Shown here one piece after another: positions 28,927 through 35,429 of a stretch of 64,000 nt of DNA. A program made the position numbers and the translations under genes. How positions within the stretch are numbered: position 1 is the stretch's first letter; each line of letters starts with the position of its first letter. Under the pieces are notes generated by a model that had not been told where the DNA came from, did no database searches, and saw only the letters and a program-made list of their open reading frames with translations. This stretch comes from JAIVJM01 sp963816985 (lineage in GTDB: Bacteria; Acidobacteriota; Blastocatellia; Pyrinomonadales; Pyrinomonadaceae), in contig CAWFMF010000004.1 in the NCBI GenBank assembly GCA_963816985.1, positions 620,001-684,000 on the forward strand, given 5' to 3'.

Positions 28927-29118
28927 CACACGAGCGCGAGCCGTGGGACACGGTGTCGAAGAAAAGTTTAAGAGCCCCGTGAGGGGCGAAAGAGATTCAA
29001 CTCGACTTCAACATAAGTCGGATTTCTTTCGCCCCTGACGGGGCTCTCGTTGTTCTTCCCTGTCTTGTTCCCACGGCTGACGCCGTGGGCTAAACTCTTC
29101 CGCCCCTGACGGGGCTCA
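28909..29118. repeat. Nested palindromic element, copy 1
   Basis: Outer arms (28911-28947 and 29069-29104) share GGAAGAATTTAGC and CCGTGGG motifs with their inverses, and inner arms AGAGCCCC...GGGGCGAAAGA (28970-28993) pair with TCTTTCGCCCC...GGGGCTCT (29024-29046). A third small hairpin GCCCCTGACGGGGC ends it. It lies between convergent genes, and its left end encodes the stop of the S41 gene. Same design and words as at 59671-59885. Confidence 0.85.
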
Positions 29119-29142
29119 AAAACCTTCCGACTTTAAGGGTAG

Positions 29143-29481
29143 TCACTTGCGGCGCGAGAGGTCGTCGAGGTCGAAGAGCGACTTGAGCGCGCGGCGCAGG
29201 GGGTCGTCCGTCTCCTCTTCCAAGTCTTCCGGCTCGGCGAGGCCCTCGCTCACGTCGTTGATGCGCTGGCGCATGGACTCTCGAACTTTGATGTAGTCTT
29301 CGGGCAGGGCTTGTCCGCAGTAGTTGCAGGCGGGACTGCCGAGCGCGACGAGGCGGCGGCGGCAGTGCGGGCAGAAGCGATAGTCGGTCGCGGGCTTCGG
29401 GCCGAACGCCGCGCCGCAGCTCGCGCACTTGGTCGCGCCCTCTTCGCGTGCGGTGTGGCAGTAGTCGCAGGTCAGGGACAT
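29143..29481 (-). CDS. Small zinc-ribbon protein
   Basis: 112 residues. Three CxxC knuckle pairs are seen: CDYCHTA and CASCG, CPHCRRRL and CNYCG, so two ribbon units likely bind zinc. After these comes an acidic helical tail (GLAEPEDLEEETDDP) ending DLDDLSRRK. The ATG at 29481 is preferred because the longer frame upstream is not protein-like, though no strong ribosome site is visible. It is probably a cytosolic adaptor or regulator. It is the last gene of a minus-strand module in which two further members also carry zinc ribbons. The exact function is unknown. Confidence 0.75.
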   Translation of the reverse strand: MSLTCDYCHTAREEGATKCASCGAAFGPKPATDYRFCPHCRRRLVALGSPACNYCGQALPEDYIKVRESMRQRINDVSEGLAEPEDLEEETDDPLRRALKSLFDLDDLSRRK

Positions 29482-29521
29482 TGCGTTTGGCCGCGTCGAG
29501 AGACGGGCGGCAGTGTTCGGT

Positions 29522-30198
29522 TTACTTCTTCGTAATCTTCCCGATGCCGTTGACCTTCGGGTTGACGGTCTTCGGGTCGCCGTAATAATCAACTATGCCG
29601 ACGCCGTTGACGGTGGCGTCGAGCGAGTCGGAGGCGTGGACTGTGATGGTGCCCGCGCCGTTGTTGACGGCGGTGACGTTCGCGGCGTGCAACTCGCGCG
29701 CGTTGACGAGCCCCGCGCCGTTGAGCGTGATGTCGAACTTGCCGGTCTCGCCCGCCGCGCGAAACTTGCTCGCGCCCTCGACGTTGAGCTTGAAGGCTTC
29801 GTTGTCCAGACCGTCGAGACTGAAGTCGGACGCGCCCGGAATCGAGACCTCCGACAGGTCGGCGACGTTAATGCGGACGCGCGGCATCGTCTCGGTCTTC
29901 ATCCCACGGTCGCTGTGGATGCGGAGGCGACCGCCCTCGACATCCGTCTTGATGAAGGGCAGGAGGTTGTCGTCGGCTTCGATTTCGAGCGCGCGCGCGT
30001 CGCCGCCGCACTTCACCTCGACACGGTACGCGCCTTCGACGACGAGGCTTTTGAAGTCCGCCACGTCGCGGCGCTCGGTCTTGCGCTTGCGCCCGACCCG
30101 ACGACCTGATCGCCGCCGCCGAAATTCGTCGAGACGTTGCACCCGGCGGCGAGAGCAGCGAGGGCGACGAGCAGCACGACTGCGAAGACCCTTCTCAT
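29522..30198 (-). CDS. DUF2807-type beta-helix lipoprotein (head GIN domain), frameshifted
   Basis: The ATG at 30198 overlaps the stop of the SPFH gene by four bases (ATGA), so translation is coupled. The first frame gives a lipoprotein signal (LVALAALAAGC) and NVSTNFGGGDQVVGSG; the protein then continues in another frame as KRKTERRDVADFKSLVVEG. One base is missing (or two extra) at 30091-30100, and one base restores about 226 codons. The domain is the repetitive Gly/Asn/Asp beta-helix of DUF2807 (LNGAGLVNARELHAANVTAV and similar repeats), usually found in envelope proteins. Probably exported and lipid-anchored. A sequence error in a G run is the simplest explanation of the break. Confidence 0.82.
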
Positions 30199-31379
30199 TC
30201 TTTCGACTCCGGAGCCGCCGTGGGCGTGCCGCAACCGGCGCAGAACTTCGCGCCGGGCGCGAGCGTCGCCTCGCAGTTCGAGCACTTCTTCGGCTCGACC
30301 GACTGGCCGCAACTGGCGCAGAACTTCGCGCCCGCCTGCACCTGCGCCTTGCAGTTCGGGCACTCGCTCGTCGCCGCCGCCTGCGGCGCGACCTGCTGCG
30401 CCCCGCAGTTCGAGCAGAACTTCACGCCCGTCGGGTTCGGCGTGCCGCACTTCTGACACGGAACCATCTGCGCCGCCGCGCCGCCGCCGCCGCCCTGCAC
30501 CGAAGGCCCGCCGCCCTGTTGCTGCTGACCGCCTTGCTGCTGGCCCGCGCCGCCGATGTTGTTCGCCATCATCTGCCCGAAGCCGAAGCCCATGCCGAGG
30601 CCCATGCCCTGACCCGCCGCGCCGCCCGGCTGCTTCGCCGCGTCCTGCATGGACTCGGCGGCCTTATAGCGCATGTACCTGTCCATGTCGCCGAGCGCGC
30701 TCATGCTCGAACGCTCGTCAATCTTCTTCTGCACCTCTTCGGGCGGGGTGATGGCCGAGATGAGCATGTCAACCAGCTCAAGCCCCTGCTTGGCGAAGTC
30801 CTCGGCGACGCGCGCCTTGACGCCCGCCGCCAGCTCGTCGTAAACCGCCGGGAGGTCGAAGACCGTCTTGAGGTTCTCGCCGAGGAGGTCGTTGAGGCGC
30901 GAGACGATGATGTCTCGGAGGTACTCGCCGACGCCCTGCGTCGAGACGATGTTGCGCGTCCCGACGACGGAGTTGACGAAGAGCTGCGGGTCAACGACGC
31001 GGATGGAATACTTGCCGAAGGCGCGCAGACGCACCATGTAAAGCTCCGAGTCGCGGAAGGCGATGGGCTCCTTCGTCCCCCACTTCAAGTCCTGAAAGGT
31101 GTGGCGCGCGACGAAGACGACCGCCGCCTGGAAGGGCGATTCGCCGCCGAAGGGGATCGAGAGCAGCCGCGTCAGGAGCGGCACGTTCATCGTCGTCAGG
31201 GTGTGCCGACCGGGGCCGAACGTGTCGAGCGCCTTGCCGTCGCGGTAGAAGACCGCCGACTGGTTCTCCTGCACGACGAGCTGCGCGCCCATCTTGATGT
31301 CGGTCGAGCCGCTCGCCGGGAAGCGGTTGACGATCTGCGCCCCGGTGGGGTCGTAGAACTGAATGATTTCGAGTGCCAT
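30195..31379 (-). CDS. SPFH/Band-7 domain protein with C-terminal zinc ribbons
   Basis: 394 residues. The N-terminal two thirds are an SPFH (stomatin/flotillin-like) domain of the kind found in 'virion core protein-like' bacterial proteins: KWGTKEPIAFRDSELYMVR near 99-117 and the GEYLRDIIVSRLNDLLGENL helix. A Gly/Gln-rich low-complexity linker (about 255-310) leads to three zinc ribbons (CQKCGTPNPTGVKFCSNCG, CPNCKAQVQ with CASCG, CSNCEATL with CAGCG). It is probably a membrane-associated scaffold. No signal peptide is present, so it acts from the cytosolic side. Its gene overlaps the DUF2807 gene and follows the DUF4097-like gene with a 76-bp gap. Confidence 0.85.
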   Translation of the reverse strand: MALEIIQFYDPTGAQIVNRFPASGSTDIKMGAQLVVQENQSAVFYRDGKALDTFGPGRHTLTTMNVPLLTRLLSIPFGGESPFQAAVVFVARHTFQDLKWGTKEPIAFRDSELYMVRLRAFGKYSIRVVDPQLFVNSVVGTRNIVSTQGVGEYLRDIIVSRLNDLLGENLKTVFDLPAVYDELAAGVKARVAEDFAKQGLELVDMLISAITPPEEVQKKIDERSSMSALGDMDRYMRYKAAESMQDAAKQPGGAAGQGMGLGMGFGFGQMMANNIGGAGQQQGGQQQQGGGPSVQGGGGGAAAQMVPCQKCGTPNPTGVKFCSNCGAQQVAPQAAATSECPNCKAQVQAGAKFCASCGQSVEPKKCSNCEATLAPGAKFCAGCGTPTAAPESKE

Positions 31380-31455
31380 CTTGAGCTGCTTCTCCTCCTC
31401 CGTAAGCCTGCGCCTTGAGCAAGTGTGCGCGCGGCCCGGCCTTAAAAGTTTCGAC

Positions 31456-32661
31456 CTACTTCTTGAGCTTGATGTCGCCGTTGACGACTTTGATGAGTAG
31501 GGGCTCGCCGCCCTCGCCGATGCGGCCCAGCGCGTGGCGGCCCGCCGGGTTCTTGACGAGGCGGAGGCCGAGCGCCTCGTCCGCCTCGATGTCGCCGTCC
31601 ATCGTCTCGGCCTTCACGTCCGTGCTCGTCCGCTCGGCGAAGTCCACCTCGACGTTGCCGCGCACGACGCTGAACTCCTGCGGGCCTTCGTGCGTCCCCT
31701 GCTCGAAGGAGACCTTCGTCGAGCCCTTGATGAGCTTGCTGCGCACCGTCCCCGTCACGTCCCTGAGTTCAATCGTCCCGGCCTTCACGTCCACCACGAC
31801 CGAGCCGTCGAGGTTCTTCAGCCTGACCACGGACTCCTCCGCCGAGATGTCCAACTGCCGGAGCGAGTGCGGCAGCTTGAGCGCGTAAGAGACGGAGACG
31901 CCGGAAGTGTTCGCCAACGCCGACGGCGGACTGAGGAGCGAGACGCGCTCGTCGTCGCGCGCGAGCATGACGGGGACGCGGCGGCGCTGCTCGGCGCTCC
32001 CGCCGCGCTTGGTCACGATAATCTGCGCCTCGTCGCCGTCCCACCCTTCGATGGTCACGTCGCCGGCGGCCTGCGGAATCGAGAAGGCCATGTCCTCGCC
32101 GAGTTGGACGGTCTTGGTGATGACCGTGCGGTCGCCCGTGACGGTCGCGCCCAAATCGTCGAGCGGCGCGGGGACGCCCGCGTGCTCGACGGCCTCCCTC
32201 GCCTCCTCCGACGCCTCCGGGGGCATGGGCGGGAGCGGCGGCACGATGGAGCCCGTCTCGGCGAGCCCGCCCCGCTTGATGATGACGGTCGGCCTTTGCG
32301 CCTGACGCTTCATGAAGATGACGCCGATGCACGCCAGCGCCACCATGAAGATGAAGGGGAACGTCCACCACTTCGCGCGCCCGCCGCGTCCCAGGGAGGG
32401 CGCGAGCGGCGCGGTCTGCTGGAAGGCGCGAAAGGGTTCCTGCGCGGCGGTCGGTCGCGGCCCGCCGAAGGGGTCTGTCCCGGCCCCGCCGCGCGGCTCG
32501 CCCGTCGCGCCGCCGCCCCGCGCTCCCATCGCGCCGCCTTCGAGAATCTGCGTCGGGCTCTCGTCGCCCGCCACTTGTGGGCGCACGGCGGCCCCGCAGC
32601 GGCGGCAGAACTGCTGCCCCGCGTACAACTCCAAACCGCAATTCGTGCAACGCTCAGACAT
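31456..32661 (-). CDS. Zinc-ribbon membrane protein with DUF4097-type beta-helix domain
   Basis: 401 residues. One zinc ribbon is at the N-terminus (CTNCGLELYAGQQFCRRCG, residues 5-23), then a Gly/Ala/Pro-rich linker and one membrane helix (about 99-115, FPFIFMVALACIGVIF). The exported part is a repetitive beta domain (DVTIEGWDGDEAQIIVTKRG, LDGSVVVDVKAGTIELRDV, VVRGNVEVDF, TMDGDIEADEALG), which fits the DUF4097 adhesin-like family. The predicted topology puts the ribbon inside and the beta-helix outside. It probably works with the SPFH protein in organising or sensing the envelope. An inverted heptad repeat lies just upstream of its ATG. Confidence 0.82.
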   Translation of the reverse strand: MSERCTNCGLELYAGQQFCRRCGAAVRPQVAGDESPTQILEGGAMGARGGGATGEPRGGAGTDPFGGPRPTAAQEPFRAFQQTAPLAPSLGRGGRAKWWTFPFIFMVALACIGVIFMKRQAQRPTVIIKRGGLAETGSIVPPLPPMPPEASEEAREAVEHAGVPAPLDDLGATVTGDRTVITKTVQLGEDMAFSIPQAAGDVTIEGWDGDEAQIIVTKRGGSAEQRRRVPVMLARDDERVSLLSPPSALANTSGVSVSYALKLPHSLRQLDISAEESVVRLKNLDGSVVVDVKAGTIELRDVTGTVRSKLIKGSTKVSFEQGTHEGPQEFSVVRGNVEVDFAERTSTDVKAETMDGDIEADEALGLRLVKNPAGRHALGRIGEGGEPLLIKVVNGDIKLKK

Positions 32662-32671
32662 GGGAAGAAAC

Positions 32672-32767
32672 GATGAAGTCAGAACGCGGAACGATGAACT
32701 GTACAGACAGAAAGCGAAGGCAGTCGTTTTCAGTTCAGCGTTCAGCGTTCTGACGTTCTGACTTCAG
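32672..32767. repeat. Inverted heptad-repeat hairpin (AGTCAGA word) in the SPFH module
   Basis: GAAGTCAGAACGCGGAACGA (32675 on) faces CAGTTCAGCGTTCAGCGTTC and TGACGTTCTGACTTCA (to 32766). Its last heptad reads TGAAGTC on the minus strand and supplies the TGA stop of the 32764-33300 gene. Confidence 0.85.
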
Positions 32768-33300
32768 CCGAACATCGGTCGGCCCTGCGTGTCGTCGTCG
32801 GGCTTGAAGTCGTTGATGGCCTGATAACGCTGGTCGAAGGTCTTGTTGAGGTCGTCGGCGGCGCTCTCGGCGTTGGCGGCGGCCTGCTTCAAGCCTTCGG
32901 GCGTCGAGCCGTTCGCCTTCAGCTCCTGCGCGCGCCGCTCCAACTCCTCGACCTTCTCGACGAGGGCGAGGTCGAAGCGGTAGATGGCGTCGAGCTGCGG
33001 CTCTTCAATCTTCACCGCGTCGAAGAAGCCCGCGTAGCCGTAGGACGCGTAGCGGACGCGGTTCTCGACGTGGTCTATCTTCTTCAGCACGCGGTCTACG
33101 GGGCCGATCTCGAAGAGGCGGCCCGTCGAGGTCATCTCGCGCACCGTCTCCGTGAACGGCTGCTTGGCCGCGCGAATCCGCTCCGCCAAATGCTCGCGGT
33201 GCATCTTGTCCACGTCGCGGCGGCGCTCCTTCGCGACGTAGCCGCTGTAGCCCGGAATCTTGTCGCCGAGGCGCTCCAGCCAGTTGCGCTGATCGCTCAT
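32764..33300 (-). CDS. Conserved helical protein of unknown function in SPFH module
   Basis: 178 residues from the ATG at 33300; the longer upstream frame is not protein-like. It begins NWLERLGDKIPGYSGYVAKE, then has long charged helices (ERRRDVDKMHREHLAERIRA, VEKVEELERRAQELKANGS) and a short acidic and basic C-terminus (FKPDDDTQGRPMFG). No membrane helix or catalytic motif is seen, so it looks cytosolic. Its position upstream of the zinc-ribbon beta-helix and SPFH genes suggests it is a partner of that module. I do not recognise a named family. The stop TGA is part of the neighbouring heptad repeat. Confidence 0.72.
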   Translation of the reverse strand: MSDQRNWLERLGDKIPGYSGYVAKERRRDVDKMHREHLAERIRAAKQPFTETVREMTSTGRLFEIGPVDRVLKKIDHVENRVRYASYGYAGFFDAVKIEEPQLDAIYRFDLALVEKVEELERRAQELKANGSTPEGLKQAAANAESAADDLNKTFDQRYQAINDFKPDDDTQGRPMFG

Positions 33301-33351
33301 ATTTTTTTCACCCGTCGCGGACGCCCGCGCCCGCCTCCTCATTAAAGAAAC

Positions 33352-33430
33352 TCAGAAGTCAGAACGCGGAACGATGAAGACGAAAAGCGAAGGCAGTTGT
33401 TTTCAGTTCAGCGTTCATCGTTCTGACTTT
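33352..33430. repeat. Inverted heptad-repeat hairpin (AGTCAGA word) in divergent region
   Basis: GAAGTCAGAACGCGGAACGA (from about 33354) faces TTCAGCGTTCATCGTTCTGA (to 33430) across a GAAAAGCGAAGGCAG loop. It uses the same words as the unit 600 bp to the left. Confidence 0.85.
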
Positions 33431-33501
33431 ATACGTCGCCGCCCCGCTAAGGGTTCAGCCCCGTGATTCTATCACCGCGCGCGCTCCTTCGCGCACAGTA
33501 G

Positions 33502-33531
33502 TTGCGCGGAAATTGCGCGGCGACTTATTAT
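33502..33531 (+). promoter_or_regulatory. Candidate promoter of gas vesicle cluster
   Basis: TTGCGC (33502-33507), an 18-bp spacer, then TATTAT (33526-33531) match a sigma-70-like -35/-10 pair, in a locally AT-rich stretch about 140 bp before the first gvp start. The start site is not known from the sequence. Confidence 0.4.
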
Positions 33532-33674
33532 ATTTTCGGGTCACGACGGAAAACGCGAATTCGGCCAGAGACGCGCCGCGCCGAGGGGCGACGGCCTTCC
33601 GCCCTGATGCCACACGCCCGGCCCCGTCCGTTTCGGGAGCCGCCCCTTCATCAACAATTTTCTAGAAAGAATTT

Positions 33675-34475
33675 ATGAGCGCTGAAACCGAACAAGCCGC
33701 AACCCCCGCGCCGGAGGGCAAGTACGTCTACTGCATCATCGAGACCAAGGAGCCGCGCACGTTCGGCACCGTCGGCATCGGCGGGCGCGGCGACGAGGTC
33801 TACACCGTCCCCTACGACGGGATGGCGGCGGTCGTCTCGAACACGCCGATCATGGTCTACGACCCGACGCGCGAGAACGTCTTCGCGCACGAGCAGGTCA
33901 ACGAGACCGTGATGCGCGAGTTCACCGTGCTGCCGATGGCCTTCGGCGTCTTGTTCCGCACCGAGGACGACATCATCGAGCTCATGCGCGGAACCTACGA
34001 CGCGCTCCGCGACGTGCTGGCGAAGATGGCGGGCAAGGTCGAGTTCGGCCTCAAGGTCAACTGGGATCGCGAGCGCGTGATGTCGGAACTCGAACAGGAG
34101 AGCGAGGAGATTCGCAACCTCAAGGAGCAGATCACCTCGCGCGGCGCGGGCTCGACCTACTTCGCGCGGATGCAGCTCGGTCGGCTCATCGAGGCCGCTT
34201 TGACCGAGCGCGCCGACGCCTACGTCCGCGAGGTCTATTCGGGACTGCGCGACACGGCGGTCGCCTCGCGCGCCAACAAGCCCATCGGCGACAAGATGAT
34301 CATGAACGCCGCCTTCCTCATCGAGCGCGAGCGCGAGGCCGAGTTCGACAGCAAGGTCAAAGAGATCGCCTCGAACTACGAAGGAAAACTCTTCTTCAAG
34401 TACACCGGCCCGTGGCCGCCCTACAACTTCGTCCACATCCGCCTGAAACTCGAACGCGGTGAAGGAACCGCGTAA
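33675..34475 (+). CDS. gvpF/L: Gas vesicle protein GvpF/GvpL family (first copy)
   Basis: 266 residues. The family pattern is clear: KYVYCIIETKEPRTFG near residue 16, LPMAFGVLFRTEDDI in the first half and the hallmark YTGPWPPYNFVHIRL at the C-terminus. GvpF/L proteins are accessory factors of gas vesicle assembly that bind GvpA and the shell. Two more paralogs occur at 37657 and 38862. It is the first gene of the cluster, 24 bp before the coiled-coil gene, in one plus-strand run. F and L cannot be told apart from the sequence alone. Confidence 0.95.
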   Translation: MSAETEQAATPAPEGKYVYCIIETKEPRTFGTVGIGGRGDEVYTVPYDGMAAVVSNTPIMVYDPTRENVFAHEQVNETVMREFTVLPMAFGVLFRTEDDIIELMRGTYDALRDVLAKMAGKVEFGLKVNWDRERVMSELEQESEEIRNLKEQITSRGAGSTYFARMQLGRLIEAALTERADAYVREVYSGLRDTAVASRANKPIGDKMIMNAAFLIEREREAEFDSKVKEIASNYEGKLFFKYTGPWPPYNFVHIRLKLERGEGTA

Positions 34476-34499
34476 CTCTCAGTTCAGGAGGAACGCACG

Positions 34500-35042
34500 A
34501 TGACCGAAGAAGACCGCGAACGCACGATGAACTTTATCCTCGAACAGCAGGCGCAGTCCGCCGCCCGGATGGAAAAGTTCGAGGTGGGTATGGAAAAATT
34601 GGAGCGCGCCCTCGTATTCATGGCCCACCAGTTCCGCCGCGAGCGTAAAGACCTCCGCGAGCGCATCAACGCACTCGTGGACTCCCAAATCAGGTCGGAG
34701 GACAAGCTCGCCTATTCGGAGGAACGACTGTCGCGCCTTGAAAGAATTACCGAGCGCAATATCGCCAATTCGGATGAGAGATTATACAGTGTTGAGGAGC
34801 GGATGCTGCGCATCGAAGAGCTAATGGAACGTAACATCACTAGCTCTGAAAGGCGGCTGATTCGCCTCGAAGAGACTATGGAACTCAACACCGCCAGCTC
34901 GGAGGCTCGGCTGGCGCGCATCGAAGAGTTGACCGGGCGTAACAGCGAAGCTATTCGCAGCAACAGCGACGACATCCGGGCGCTGACCAACTACGTCGCG
35001 CGCGACGACAGAAAACAGAACGGCGAGGCGGGCGAGGGATAA
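34500..35042 (+). CDS. Coiled-coil protein of unknown family in gas vesicle cluster
   Basis: 180 residues, with AGGAGG 8 nt before the ATG. The protein is almost all charged helix. The middle (about 70-145) has four copies of an 18 to 25-residue unit with the pattern S(E/D)xRLxRxEExxxRN: SEERLSRLERITERNIAN, SDERLYSVEERMLRIEEL, SERRLIRLEETMELNTAS and SEARLARIEELTGRN. The C-terminus is hydrophilic (ARDDRKQNGEAGEG). I find no match in memory to a known Gvp family such as GvpC, GvpN, GvpV or GvpW. Its place between GvpF/L and GvpG suggests a structural or tethering role in vesicle formation, by analogy with GvpC's repeated helices, but no GvpC motif is visible. Confidence 0.75.
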   Translation: MTEEDRERTMNFILEQQAQSAARMEKFEVGMEKLERALVFMAHQFRRERKDLRERINALVDSQIRSEDKLAYSEERLSRLERITERNIANSDERLYSVEERMLRIEELMERNITSSERRLIRLEETMELNTASSEARLARIEELTGRNSEAIRSNSDDIRALTNYVARDDRKQNGEAGEG

Positions 35043-35093
35043 AGGCGCGCGGCTTCACCCCTCGTCTTTAAGGCTTCGGGCGGCGAGTTTCTT

Positions 35094-35429
35094 ATGTTCT
35101 TCATAGACGATCTGCTGCTGGCCCCGGTCAACGGCTTCAAGTTCATCATGCGGCAGATTCAGGAGATCGCCGACCGCGAGCTGAACGACGAGTCGGTGCT
35201 CAAGGAGCAGTTGCTCGAATTGCAGATGCGGCTTGAGCTGGAGGAGATTTCGGACGAGGACTACGCCGAGGCCGAGCGGGAACTCTTCGGGCGGATGCGC
35301 GCCATCAAGATGCGGCAGCTCGAAGCCCTCGGTCAGGTGCACACGGCGGAGACCTCCTCCATCGTCATCGAGTCCGGCGGCGACGACGCGGGCGGATTCT
35401 ACGAGCCGGGCGGCGGAGAAGAGCGTTGA
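35094..35429 (+). CDS. gvpG: Gas vesicle protein GvpG
   Basis: 111 residues. It matches GvpG: FFIDDLLLAPVNGFKFIMRQ at the start, then helices rich in Glu and Leu (QEIADRELNDESVLKEQLLE) and EISDEDYAEAERELFGRM. GvpG is a small accessory protein in many gas vesicle clusters that binds other Gvp accessory proteins. Its stop TGA overlaps a TTG that starts the ArsA-like gene, so the two may be translationally coupled. The C-terminal Gly-rich tail (SGGDDAGGFYEPGGGEER) is longer than in the short GvpG forms. Confidence 0.9.
   Translation: MFFIDDLLLAPVNGFKFIMRQIQEIADRELNDESVLKEQLLELQMRLELEEISDEDYAEAERELFGRMRAIKMRQLEALGQVHTAETSSIVIESGGDDAGGFYEPGGGEER

Larger units (their letters stand above)
33301..33674. 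other. Divergent intergenic region upstream of the gas vesicle genes
   Basis: A 374-bp spacer between the SPFH module and the gas vesicle cluster. It holds one inverted heptad repeat (33352-33430) and a probable plus-strand promoter (33502-33531). I see no open frame worth calling in it. Confidence 0.6.
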
